From assembly GCA_042140185.1 (NCBI GenBank), contig CP159477.1, positions 806,001 to 870,000 on the forward strand: a stretch of DNA of 64,000 nt. Direction: 5' to 3'. Position 1 is the stretch's first letter. Each line of letters starts with the position of its first letter. The notes below the pieces were generated by a model that saw only the letters and a program-made list of their open reading frames with translations, was not told the DNA's origin and did no database searches. Shown here piece by piece: positions 9,148 to 17,837 of this stretch. The stretch is from JANSXG01 sp024743075 (GTDB taxonomy: Bacteria > Planctomycetota > Phycisphaerae > Phycisphaerales > UBA1924). The position numbers and the translations under genes are program-made.

Positions 9148-9606
9148 TCAGCGCATGTTCTTTAGAGCCGCTAGCAGAAACTTCGCGATCTCGTCTTCGT
9201 ACTCCGCCATCGCGAGCCGATCTCCGTAGGACGGCCGCTCCAGCTTGGGCGCCCTGCCCGCCAGATCCGCGAGCCCGTCCCCAGATCGGATCGCCAGCGT
9301 CCAGAGCGCACGTGTGATTTCGCTGCCCTTGACGGTCGTTCGGAGATACGACGAGAGCGTTCGCGTGAACCGATCAACTTCCTCCGCTTCTCGCTTCGAG
9401 AATCTGGCCTTGATCTGCACCGCGGCCTTGCCGCGGGCTGTGCGTCGAGCAGCGGGGGCACTCACCGGTTCGTGACGATCCGGGACCGCCCTGCCCTGCC
9501 CATCATTGCCGTGAGGTGTCTCAGGCAACTCCGGTTGCCGGACGATCGCCTCCACCCGATCTTTCATAAGGGGATTAACCGCCGGTCTGCTACGCCGCTT
9601 CGCCAT
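9148..9606 (-). CDS. Small basic partner protein of ParA (ParB-like role inferred)
   Basis: 152 residues. The ATG at 9606 lies 17 bases inside the 3' end of the parA-like gene, after a good GGAGG region, so the two are translationally coupled. The first ~75 residues are Arg/Pro-rich and probably disordered. The C-terminal half (IKARFSKREAEEVDRFTRTL, then TVKGSEITRALWTLAIRSG) looks like a small alpha-helical or ribbon-helix-helix-like DNA-binding domain. No classical ParB box is present. By position it should be the centromere-binding adaptor of the partition system, like the small partners of other plasmid ParA proteins. Confidence 0.6.
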   Translation of the reverse strand: MAKRRSRPAVNPLMKDRVEAIVRQPELPETPHGNDGQGRAVPDRHEPVSAPAARRTARGKAAVQIKARFSKREAEEVDRFTRTLSSYLRTTVKGSEITRALWTLAIRSGDGLADLAGRAPKLERPSYGDRLAMAEYEDEIAKFLLAALKNMR

Positions 9607-10492
9607 GTGCCTTCCCTCCTCCGCGTGGTTTCTTCGGTGCTTTCAACCTTTTCGCGCCCTCCTCCGCGTAGCTGAGCCGCTCAAGAAACTCTCTGGCCAA
9701 CTGCCGGTACTCCTCGGTCACCTTATGGCTCGGCTCAGTCTGGAAGATCGTCTTGCCGATCTGCTGGGCATCCGGCACCGCCACCGACCGGCTAATCTGT
9801 GTCTTGAAGTCCCCGAACGGCCCCGCGTTCTCGAACGTCTGCTCCACCCAGCCGAGGATCTCCATTGCAAGCCGCGTCCGACGGTTCACGCAGGACAAGA
9901 CCACTCCCAACAAGCGCAGGTTCGGGTTGTTGTAGCTGCGGACCGTATCGATATCGCTCATGGCATCGTTGAGGCCTTCGATCGCCAGCCGCTCCGGTGT
10001 CGCGGTCAGGATGAACCACTCGGCTACTCGGTAGGCCGCAGCGGTCGGTGTGCTGATGTTCGGGGCTGTATCCAGGAACACAAAGTCCCAGTGCCCGGTC
10101 GCGACCAGTTTCTCGATGGGTCGGCGCAGGCAGTCCCGGTAGTCGGTCAGCCGGTGGACCTTGAGCAGTTCGCCGTCGACCCGCTCCAGATCCCGGTTCG
10201 CAGGGATCAGCGCCACGCCTCCTGGCAACTCGATCCCCTCCTCCGCATCGGTTTCCAAGGCGACGGTGACCGGGTCCTCATCGCCGAGCAGCACCTCGTA
10301 GCAGCCTTGATAGCTTTCTGGTGGCACGCCGAGGCTGCGTGTCGCGCCGCAGTTCGAGTCCAGGTCGATGATAAGTGAACGCTTGCCGAGCGTTCCGAGG
10401 GCCGCGGCGAGGTTCACCGTCGTCGTTGTCTTCCCTACCCCGCCCTTCTGATTGCCGATGGCGATCACGGTGGTGTGTTTCTTGGTTCGCAT
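9590..10492 (-). CDS. parA: ParA-family partition ATPase
   Basis: 300 residues. The ATG at 10492 is preceded by GGAGAAG; the frame is open further upstream but the domain begins here. The deviant Walker A motif is complete: NQKGGVGKTTTTVNLAAALG at residues ~12-31. DLDSN follows as the A' motif, and the Walker B region reads WDFVFLDTAPN. ParA ATPases bind DNA non-specifically and move or distribute plasmids and integrative elements with a centromere-binding partner. The gene overlaps its downstream partner (9148-9606) and diverges from the Rep-like gene across a repeat-rich region, the usual plasmid layout. No N-terminal HTH is present, so it is type Ib-like rather than Ia. Confidence 0.9.
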   Translation of the reverse strand: MRTKKHTTVIAIGNQKGGVGKTTTTVNLAAALGTLGKRSLIIDLDSNCGATRSLGVPPESYQGCYEVLLGDEDPVTVALETDAEEGIELPGGVALIPANRDLERVDGELLKVHRLTDYRDCLRRPIEKLVATGHWDFVFLDTAPNISTPTAAAYRVAEWFILTATPERLAIEGLNDAMSDIDTVRSYNNPNLRLLGVVLSCVNRRTRLAMEILGWVEQTFENAGPFGDFKTQISRSVAVPDAQQIGKTIFQTEPSHKVTEEYRQLAREFLERLSYAEEGAKRLKAPKKPRGGGKAHGEAA

Positions 10493-11128
10493 GTGACTTC
10501 TCCACAGGTTTGTTGGTGGGTGGATATCAAGACCGTCCGGGCGCGTGTGGTCCCGCTCGATCAGGACCACCTGACTCGTTCCCCTTAACCGGGACCGACA
10601 AAGCGGCACCAGTCAGGTGGTCCCAATCAACCGTGCCACGCTCCGAAGGCCTCGGTCAACATAATTCTGCGAGTTACCCACAGGAGTGGTCCCGATCGAT
10701 CCGGACCGATCTTTGAGGACCGAACGATCCGGACCCATTGTTCGGGACTGTTCAAGTGGTCCCAGACAATGGGTCCCGTTCTGCTGATGAATCCGGAGAA
10801 GCCACCCAGGATCGCGCCTTGACCGACCTGCGCGACTCACCGCACAGTTGAGGCGTCTAGGTCAGACACCCTCCGCCCACATCAACCGGGGCGGGCGGGT
10901 CCACTCACAACCAAACAAGGAGGCGTGCGGTGTAAGAGCGTCCCAGAGAAGAAAAACAACCGCTCGGTGAACGGGCGGCTGCTTCATTCGTCAGTCGATC
11001 CGGGCCAGAGGCCTGCGCGATCGAAGTAGGGTCTAGTAGGCACTTTGACCGTACCTCATCGCTGGCGCAGAGTCAAGGCCTTTGTGAGGTCGGCGAGGGC
11101 GCCGTGCACCCGCGCGGAAAGGAACCCC
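10493..11128. promoter_or_regulatory. Putative replication/partition region (oriV/parS candidate)
   Basis: A 636-base non-coding stretch between the divergent parA-like and Rep-like genes. It holds many GGTCC/GGACC motifs: GGTCC-N10-GGACC at 10549-10568 and 10688-10707, GGACC-N9-GGACC at 10717-10735, and single GGGACC or GTGGTCCC sites near 10591, 10617, 10756 and 10771. The spacers keep the core CGATC. A DnaA-box-like TTACCCACA sits at 10674-10682. The region could contain ParB-partner sites, Rep iterons or both; sequence alone does not separate these. Confidence 0.55.
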
Positions 11129-12715
11129 ATGACCCTGTCATGCCACGCCACCGAGACGCGGCCGAAGACGAGACCAACCACGATCGCACCCGAATCACAA
11201 CCACACAACAGCCGCCGAGGCGTCTGGGCCGAACGAATCGAGGGCCGGTACCGACCGATCCCGGCCAAGCAACTGGCTCTCGCGTGGTACTGCTACAAAG
11301 CCGGGTATATCACGTTCCGCCAGTTCCGGATCGTGATGGCCGCGCACGAGATGCACGAGCGGCGCAGGTACACCAAGTCCGAACGAGCATCCGTCTGCAA
11401 GCCGTCCTACGGCCTCGACGAGATCAAGTCCTTGGTCGGGGGCAGGGGGTCTGTGACCGCCGATAGGGGGCTCGCCGGCGATGTGCGCCATCTGGCCCGC
11501 ATCGGCTTGGTCACGATCGACAAGCACGCGATCCGCTTCGCGACGGATGTCGATCAGCTCGACATCGCGGATCACGCGGCCTTCGAGGCCATGCTGGAGC
11601 AGTTGCCGAACTCGCGAAGATCGGTACCCGTCCCACGTCGTATCCTGCGCGCGCTCGCGGGTGGGTTTACATCGGGCATGGCCGCAGTGACTCTGAGCGT
11701 CCTGATCCGATCGGTGTACTGGCACAAGGGTGCCTCGGCGGGCGATCAAGGCACAAGTGCGAGCGGGGGAGGGGCGTTCCGTATCGACGGACGTACCAAA
11801 CGGGAGTGGATCGCCGAGGTCTTCTGCGTCACGCCACGGACCGTCACCGAAGCGCGGGCGAGGCTGATCGACCTGGGTTGGCTGGTTCCTATGGAGACGA
11901 CGCAGTATTTGCTGAACCGCTACGGCGCGCATGACGCGATCAACCCCGAGTGGGATCCCGCGAACGATCAGAGCGAGCAGGGGGTTGAAAGCGATCTCGA
12001 TGGATCCGAATCTTCCAGCCCAAAGGAACTTTCTGCAGGCGGATCTTCCAGGCCAAGTACAAACCAGAACACTTCTCCTTCGGAGAATCTAGAAACCAGA
12101 ACACTCCGCCCGACGCGGGCAGGACCGGCTGGTGAATCAAACAGTTCGCAAGTCAAGATAAAGGAGCAGGGGGGAGGCTCGGGTGCGAAGCGATCTGCAC
12201 CGGGCATCCGGGACATCCAACCCGAGGACCTTCGGGACATGGGTCGGTTGCTCAAGCTGTACGAACAGGCCGTCGGGATCGGGATCGCAAAGCCCGGTGA
12301 GGCGGGAAGGATGGACTTCCTGGCGTTGGCCGAGCGGGCACGGATGCACGGCCGGCGGAGCGGGGCGCTGCTGTACTGGTTGCTCCGGGAGAGGAAGGTC
12401 GAGTTCATCACGCATGCCGCGGAGGACGAGGCTGCTCGGAGGCTCAAGGAACACCTCTACGCCGTTGGACCGCAGGGCGCTGAAACCGTCTTTGACGACC
12501 GGGACAAGAGATTTAGTGGGACAGACGCCGAAGACTCTGGACCTCAGGACGATCGGATTGTCGAAGTCTGTTTGCGAGTAGCCCAGCAGTACGGGGTCGA
12601 TCCCGCCCGGATCGCCAAGGAAACCAAGGGCTGGGGACCCGATCGTTGGGATCCCGCTTACGCGCGATATCGCACCAACCAGAGCGACCTCATCGCTGCT
12701 CAATACGGGTCCTAG
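11129..12715 (+). CDS. Plasmid-type replication initiator-like protein
   Basis: 528 residues from the ATG at 11129, which follows AAAGGAA; an earlier ATG at 11045 has no ribosome-binding site. Residues ~40-110 (QLALAWYCYKAGYITFRQFR) and ~195-260 (TKREWIAEVFCVTPRTVTEA) look like winged-helix or HTH segments. A Ser/Asn-rich linker follows (~290-350), then a helical C-terminal domain (DMGRLLKLYEQAVG). No nuclease or helicase motif is seen. Its place opposite parA across a repeat-rich region, and its HTH-linker-helical layout, fit a DNA-binding plasmid initiator. The linker DNA carries short direct repeats (AAACCAGAACACT at 12060 and 12096). Function is inferred from context; a large transcriptional regulator is the alternative. 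Confidence 0.55.
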   Translation: MTLSCHATETRPKTRPTTIAPESQPHNSRRGVWAERIEGRYRPIPAKQLALAWYCYKAGYITFRQFRIVMAAHEMHERRRYTKSERASVCKPSYGLDEIKSLVGGRGSVTADRGLAGDVRHLARIGLVTIDKHAIRFATDVDQLDIADHAAFEAMLEQLPNSRRSVPVPRRILRALAGGFTSGMAAVTLSVLIRSVYWHKGASAGDQGTSASGGGAFRIDGRTKREWIAEVFCVTPRTVTEARARLIDLGWLVPMETTQYLLNRYGAHDAINPEWDPANDQSEQGVESDLDGSESSSPKELSAGGSSRPSTNQNTSPSENLETRTLRPTRAGPAGESNSSQVKIKEQGGGSGAKRSAPGIRDIQPEDLRDMGRLLKLYEQAVGIGIAKPGEAGRMDFLALAERARMHGRRSGALLYWLLRERKVEFITHAAEDEAARRLKEHLYAVGPQGAETVFDDRDKRFSGTDAEDSGPQDDRIVEVCLRVAQQYGVDPARIAKETKGWGPDRWDPAYARYRTNQSDLIAAQYGS

Positions 12716-13016
12716 AGCTCATCCAACACCTGCACAGCGAGCTGTCTACCGGATAGGTGCGTCCATTCGCATCAGGCCCGATCGGTCGGGGCTAAGCGAG
12801 GAGCGTCGGGTCTAACCGTACGGGTCTGATTCTCGACTCGGTCAACGACGGGGACGCACCTCGGGGCTGCCATTTTGGCGTACCCAAACGATGTCCTGAC
12901 AGATGAGACAGGCAAAAGCTCCTATTCCAGCGTGAAATAGGCGATTGGGCTTGGCACCGCAGGTGCAGGAAAATGAGCGAGTTCGCTTATCAGTGGGAAC
13001 CGAAGGTCGATTGGAC

Positions 13017-13637
13017 ATGCACGCTTACGCCCGAAACTGCACGATCCATCCAACATTGATCGCGCTGATCTCCATCCTCTCAATCGTTCTAGCCTCGGTC
13101 ATCGGCGTTTGGGCGAACAGGGTCGGTGAGTGGATTGGCATTTCGGCAAGTGGGCTGTCGGCCGTCTCTATCTTTGGATTGCTATGGGTCCTCTTCGATC
13201 GATGGCTTTGGAAAGTCAGGTTGATTCGTAACGTGCTGCTGGTACCCGACCTCAACGGTTCGTGGAGATGTGTTGGAAAGACGGTCTCGAAGGGCGACCA
13301 GAAGGTCGAGTACGACTGGGAAGCGCAAATCACTATCTGTCAATCTTGGTCGAAGATCCTTGTCCGACTCGAGACGACACAGTCTAGTTCGAAGAGCATC
13401 GCAGCTTCACTGTACCACGAGGGGGATCAGCGATACCGGTTGATCTATCACTATGCGAACGACCCCAAACCCTCTGAAGAGGATTTGCGGCGGCACTCGG
13501 GTTTAACAGACCTGCTCTTTGATGCATCTGTTGAAACAGCAGGAGGACGGTACTTCACGGATGGCGACCGGCTCACGGTCGGCGAGATGCAACTTACGCG
13601 CGAAGGAGCGAAGAATGGACATTCAGGCGAGGCTTGA
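13017..13637 (+). CDS. cap15: CBASS effector, Cap15-type two-TM beta-barrel protein
   Basis: 206 residues from the ATG at 13017; an upstream in-frame TTG (12945) would add 24 residues but has no good ribosome-binding site. Two hydrophobic helices lie at residues ~12-33 and ~46-65. They are followed by a beta-rich domain with hallmarks of Cap15 (S-2TM-beta): LNGSWRC, then ITICQSWSKILVRLETT, SKSIAASLY, RLIYHYANDP, HSGLTDLLF, GRYFTDGDRLTVGEMQL. In known systems Cap15 binds a cyclic dinucleotide in the barrel, oligomerises and disrupts the inner membrane, killing the infected cell. It overlaps the CD-NTase gene by 23 bases, so the two are translationally coupled. Assignment rests on architecture, motif pattern and neighbour, and is strong. 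Confidence 0.85.
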   Translation: MHAYARNCTIHPTLIALISILSIVLASVIGVWANRVGEWIGISASGLSAVSIFGLLWVLFDRWLWKVRLIRNVLLVPDLNGSWRCVGKTVSKGDQKVEYDWEAQITICQSWSKILVRLETTQSSSKSIAASLYHEGDQRYRLIYHYANDPKPSEEDLRRHSGLTDLLFDASVETAGGRYFTDGDRLTVGEMQLTREGAKNGHSGEA

Positions 13638-14679
13638 GCGTTTGGCGATGCGGCGAACCGATCCGTCGCTGTTCGAAGCACGGACGGGCAGTTACGAAAG
13701 CTACCGGGATCTCAAAGTACCCGACCCGATCAGGTACATCATCGGAGCGATGCAGCCGATCGACACACAGTACACGGAGCGCACACTTGAGCAAGGCCGA
13801 CGCGTTCGTGATCAACTGTCCAAGCGTCTGGAAGACGGGGTTGAATTCCGGTTCCAAGGTTCTGTAGTGAACGATACGCACATTAGGCAGCATAGCGACA
13901 TCGACCTTCTGGTATTCACCGGAAGGTTCATTTTCTTAAAGCCGCCGCTGGTGGTGCGCAATCGTTACACCGGGGACACGACGAAAGATATGACGGAGTT
14001 GCGTGATTCGGCCCGGACTGCCCTAGCGGAAGCGTTTCCGGCCGTGGATGTGGATGACAGTGGGGATCGTTCGATCGAGTTGAGCGGGGGGAGCCTCGCC
14101 CGAAACGTCGATGTTGTGCCGGCTGCTTGGTACGACACGCAGGAGTTCGACGAAACAGGCGACGAGGTGCATCGAGGAGTTAAAGTGTTCAGCCGGGCTA
14201 AGAGTTCGTTTGCCGCGAATTACCCATTCAAGAACGCAGCCGAGATCGATGCCAAGGATCGGCGATGCAGCGGGGGGATGCGTAAGGCTGCTCGCTTTTT
14301 GAAAACACTCAAGGCCGACAACGAGAACATCAGGCTTTCCAGTTACGATCTGGCATCGATCGCCTGGAACATGCCCGACGCTTCGCTGAACTACGGCATG
14401 CCGTGGGATCTAAAAATCTTCTACGGGTGCAGGGACTTCCTTCGCAAGATCGTGAACGAAGCGAGTTTTCGTGGGGGGCTCTCAGTGCCAGACGGCACCC
14501 GCCGCATCTTTTCGGATGGGCATGCAACAGTTGATGCCGCGAGGGTCCTTTTGTCGGACATCGATGCCTTAGCTAGTCAATTCTCGCGTGCTGTTGAGGC
14601 CAAAGTACTTCACGAGCATAAAACCGATGTTCCACAGGTTCGTTACCCAAACCTATACCACTCAACCGTTCATTTTTGA
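13615..14679 (+). CDS. cdnE: CBASS cyclic oligonucleotide synthase (CD-NTase, cGAS/DncV-like)
   Basis: 354 residues. The ATG at 13615 follows GAAGGAG and overlaps the end of the Cap15 gene. The nucleotidyltransferase core has the GS...DxD motif as FQGSVVNDTHIRQHSDIDLL near residues 80-100, with a third acidic residue in the strand ARNVDVVPA near 165. This is the active site that joins two NTPs into a cyclic second messenger after phage sensing. The C-terminal helical part (MRKAARFLKTLKAD, then SSYDLASIAWNM) fits the OAS1/CD-NTase fold. With Cap15 it makes a minimal two-gene type I CBASS: no Cap2/Cap3 (E1/E2, JAB) genes are adjacent. The exact CD-NTase clade and nucleotide product cannot be set by eye, so the gene symbol is provisional. 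Confidence 0.85.
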   Translation: MDIQARLERLAMRRTDPSLFEARTGSYESYRDLKVPDPIRYIIGAMQPIDTQYTERTLEQGRRVRDQLSKRLEDGVEFRFQGSVVNDTHIRQHSDIDLLVFTGRFIFLKPPLVVRNRYTGDTTKDMTELRDSARTALAEAFPAVDVDDSGDRSIELSGGSLARNVDVVPAAWYDTQEFDETGDEVHRGVKVFSRAKSSFAANYPFKNAAEIDAKDRRCSGGMRKAARFLKTLKADNENIRLSSYDLASIAWNMPDASLNYGMPWDLKIFYGCRDFLRKIVNEASFRGGLSVPDGTRRIFSDGHATVDAARVLLSDIDALASQFSRAVEAKVLHEHKTDVPQVRYPNLYHSTVHF

Positions 14680-14715
14680 GAAGCCGAGTGGTAGGGAGCG
14701 GATGCGTCGTATGCA

Positions 14716-16117
14716 TCAACGCTCGCGGCCATCATCGCGGTCCCGGTCCTTCGGTTCTCGCGCCTTACGCTGCTGCATCCGCTCAAAGGCCTCGGTGAGT
14801 TCACGGACCCGCCGCGCCTCGGGGTCCTCTTTTTCGTGCTCGGGTTTCTTCCAACGATCCGAACGCTTGGCCAGCTCGAACGCGGCCCGACGCTGCTGAG
14901 AGCGCGTCCGCCACGCGGTCCGGTTGGCCGCACGCTCCAGATCGTGTGTCAGCACCAGTGATCCTCGTTCAGCGAGATAGCGCGACCGCTGCTCGGCGAG
15001 TTCTCGTTTCGCGTGATCACGAACCTGCTTGGCGGCCCTACGCTCCTCGCGTCGCTGCGCGGCTAGCAGCTTCCGGTCTCGTGCCGCTTGCTCGCGTTTG
15101 AGCGCTTCTCGGCGGGCCCCCGAAGACGACGCGATGTTGTAGGCGTCCCTGATCGCATCGCCGCGGCTCTCGCCGCGGAGCATGGATTTCAGGTCGAGCC
15201 GGCGGAGCGTGTTGGAGATCCGGCCGGTGAGACTCTTCTCGTTGCGCTCGAACTCCTTGATCTGCCGCTCGTGCTCGCGGTGCTGGCGTTCCCACCGGGG
15301 CCGGTAGTCCGATCGGACTCTGTCCCGCGCCCGCAGGACCTCCGCCCGGGCCTTCGCCTTGATCTCGGCCCGCGCTTGTGAGTGCCTCTTCGCCAACCCA
15401 GCGATCTGCGAGGCCTGCCGGTCCTTCAGCTTCCTGGTCTTCACTCCGAGCTGCTTGTCGATCGTTGCCTGCTCGATCGCGCAGGCGCTCGGCGGCGGTC
15501 CGGTTGTCGTTGGCCGCCGACAGCTCGTGGATGTGCCGGGCCTTGTCACGCTTGTGCCGGGTGTACTCGCCGCGGTCACGGGCTCGGTTGTTGAGCACCC
15601 GCTGCTCGCAGAGGATCTCGCCGCGCTGCTGCTCGTAGCGCTGGGCCCACTTCGACAGCTTCAGGCGCTCCTTGGAGGAGGGCAGCATCCGGCCGTCGGT
15701 GGGGGACACCCGGTTGATCAGGATGTGCACGTGTTTCTGAGGCTCATCGTTGTGCGAGACCAAGATCGCCTGCCGATCCTCGGCCCCGATCGCCGCGATG
15801 GCCTCGCGGGCCGCACGGACCATCTCCTCGCGATTGATCTCGGCTGACTCGTCGGGGTGCCAGGAGATCGTCATGTGCAGCACCGACTCAACGGATCTGC
15901 GGCCGGTGTTCTTGATGCCAGCCTGGGCTTTCAGGCGGTCCTTGTCCATCGCCGTCGCGGCCATGACTCGCCACGCCGCGTGCGGGTTGGTAGTCGCTAG
16001 GTTCAGCGTCTGGGTCCACTCAACGCGGTGGTTGGTCTTCGCCCGCCCCTTGTCGTGCAGCAGGTAGTTGGCCGCGCCCCGGAACGAGCGTCCTCGCTTG
16101 TGGAGCTTGGGGATCAT
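14716..16117 (-). CDS. Relaxase (MobA/VirD2-like, MOBP type), frameshifted
   Basis: The ATG at 16117 overlaps the mobC stop by four bases. The first ~210 codons encode a relaxase domain: a candidate catalytic tyrosine in AANYLLHD (Y18) and the metal-binding motif HVHILINRV (residues 129-137). Around 15475-15484 the frame is lost. The natural continuation (AIEQATIDKQLGVKTRKLKD and a long Arg/Lys/Glu-rich coiled coil) is read in a second frame that stops at 14716. Restoring one GC unit in the CGCG run there gives a single protein of about 467 residues. The relaxase would nick oriT, bind the 5' end covalently through the tyrosine and pilot the strand to the coupling protein. A sequencing error is more likely than a true mutation. 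Confidence 0.8.
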
Positions 16118-16476
16118 GGCCGGTCCTCCTCATCGCCGGGTAGTTCGGATTCCACGATCGCTTCGAGGACCTCGGTGACCTGGGCCCCGATCTGCTTCCA
16201 GTACCGCGCGAAGTCTCGGCCCGTGTGGGTCGCCCTGGCCAGCTGGTTCACGTTGACGCCGATGCGGTTGATCTCCGAAATCAGGGCAGGGTTCGCCCGC
16301 CGGACACCGCCACCAGCGGGCACCTGGTAGTCGAGGCATCGCCGGCGGATGTACTCCATGACGGTCAGTCCGGCCGAAGAGGCTTGCTCCCGGACGTACT
16401 CGAGCTCCGCGACCGTGAAGCGCAGGTTGTAGCGCTCGGTCCGGTTCTCTCCGGGTTCTCGTCTCGGCCGTGCCAT
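16114..16476 (-). CDS. mobC: MobC-like relaxosome accessory protein
   Basis: 120 residues. The ATG at 16476 is preceded by AAAGGAA. The pattern RTERYNLRFTVAELEYVREQ, then SSAGLTVMEYIRRRCLDY, is the ribbon-helix-helix type N-terminus of MobC-family proteins. The segment LISEINRIGVNVNQLARATH is the conserved MobC core. It should bind near oriT, open the DNA and help the relaxase nick. It overlaps the downstream relaxase gene by four bases, and the stem-loop array lies directly upstream. Confidence 0.88.
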   Translation of the reverse strand: MARPRREPGENRTERYNLRFTVAELEYVREQASSAGLTVMEYIRRRCLDYQVPAGGGVRRANPALISEINRIGVNVNQLARATHTGRDFARYWKQIGAQVTEVLEAIVESELPGDEEDRP

Positions 16477-16527
16477 GCCCGCGTGTTCCTTTCCTGTGTT
16501 CTTTCTCCTACCGTCCCATACAGAAAC

Positions 16528-16971
16528 GGATCGAGGGACGATCCTTCGTCGGGATGCAACGCCGAAACGTTGCTCGTGGTGGGGCGCCGAAACGCCCCTC
16601 GTCATGCAAGGGCCGAAACCACTTGCTCGATGGTCCGGGAGAGCCGAAGTCTCCCGGTCGTGCTCCACCGGCGAAACGGTGGGGGGCATCCAACACCTAC
16701 CTCACGGTGCGGATGCCCACGTCGGTCGGCCCAGCCCGAGGCAAAGCCCCAAGGCGAGGCCCGCACCGACGCGCTCTCGCACGCTCCACGGCCCAGTGGA
16801 GCCGGCTTCACCCCAGTGAAGCCGGTGCGTGAGCGGAGCCGACGATGACCCCTGGATGATCCGTTCAGGATCATTCTCAGGGGACCGGGATCGGCTCAAT
16901 GCCTCCAGGGGCGAAACCCTGGCCAGACCCCGCAAGGGGCCCCGGAGGGGTAGTTTCTGGGTACCAGAAAC
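16528..16971. repeat. Dense array of stem-loops upstream of mobC (candidate structured RNA or oriT)
   Basis: At least twelve perfect or near-perfect stem-loops in 444 bases. Hairpins at 16556-16573, 16581-16598, 16606-16626, 16665-16682 and 16905-16922 have quite different stems but share the six-base loop CCGAAA or GCGAAA; 16636-16656 has the related GCCGAAG. Others: 16528-16544, 16684-16718 (8-bp stem), 16720-16771 (7-bp closing stem), 16772-16835 (three-way junction: 11-position outer stem with one mismatch, plus inner stems of 6 and 8-9 bp), 16836-16897 (7-bp closing stem round a long bulged hairpin), 16928-16939 (CCCC-GCAA-GGGG) and 16953-16971. Three units abut with no spacer. Read on the minus strand the shared loops become TTTCGG/TTTCGC, containing TTCG. 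Function unknown; no protein fits here. Confidence 0.75.
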
Positions 16972-17837
16972 ACATCTGGCTATCCTCCGACAGCACCCTA
17001 TACGCCGAAACCCGCTCAAGGTTCAATCGGAATTGCAAATGGTTGCGGGTGCATGCTGACCAAGTGGCTGCCAAGGGGGGGAGTTGTCGGTTCATCGCGA
17101 GGCCTGGCGGCGGCTGCTCACGACCAGGGGTGCGGCTCGCCGACCCGATTCTCTGATAGCCCGCGACGTATCCGCCACGCAGCGTCGCGGCGCCAAACTG
17201 CAAGTCTTTCTATCTGCGCCACTTGGAACGTGGGACGGCGTATCTGTCCAATCAACCAGCAGCACCGCTCATCGGAGTCAGTCGCCGCACCCTCCACCGT
17301 CTCCTCGCTGCGATGCGCGAGTAGGCGAACGGGTGGTCGCGGCGTGCGGGGTTGACATTCCATGCAATTTCACATCCGAGGTCCACAGGAGTATCTTTCG
17401 GATGCAGGCAGGTGAAAGGGCGTCGGGAGAGTCAGACGCAAGCTACTGCTTCTCGGCTCTAGCGAATGCGCGGCCCGTCCCGCGGTGATGCCTTACTGTT
17501 TGAAACTGTGCTCTTGACGACCGGCCGTATCAAGCAGGGTTCGGTTATGCACTCGCCTCGCTTCGGCTCTCGGGCTGGGAGCGTCGGGCCAGCAAGCATA
17601 GACCCTCGCAACCGATGATGTGAAGACTGCGGCAAAAGCACGTTCAGCAGTCTCAACTCGCGGGAACCATGTAGGCGGGGTTGACAGATGTGTAGCGGAT
17701 CGAACGGGCGCGTCCTTGGGTTTCGCAGACACTAGCACGCGTTTCTTTAGAGACTGAGGCATCTCTAGCCTCTTTTGGATTGCAGCTCTAGTACGTTTAC
17801 TTGGGCAACTCATCCTTTGCCACGAGAGTCCGTCCAG
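16972..17837. other. About 870 bases without a supported gene
   Basis: Only Arg/Ser-rich frames without domains or ribosome-binding sites are seen. The right part has lower GC than the left. A candidate minus-strand promoter lies at 16997-17026; otherwise I see no feature. Confidence 0.4.
16997..17026 (-). promoter_or_regulatory. Candidate promoter for stem-loop leader and mobC
   Basis: On the minus strand TTGAAC (17026-17021), an 18-base spacer and TATAGG (17002-16997) fit a weak sigma70 promoter. Transcription would start near 16990, just before the first stem-loop, and run through the array into mobC. Pattern-based only. Confidence 0.35.

Noticed and set aside
15038..16117. Programmed frameshift in the relaxase
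   Set aside because: No slippery heptamer or stimulatory site is evident, and the same GCGC-run pattern breaks several unrelated genes, so an assembly error is simpler.
16528..16971. A CRISPR or simple tandem-repeat array
   Set aside because: Stems differ fully between units and only the loop is shared; there are no equal-length repeats or spacers.
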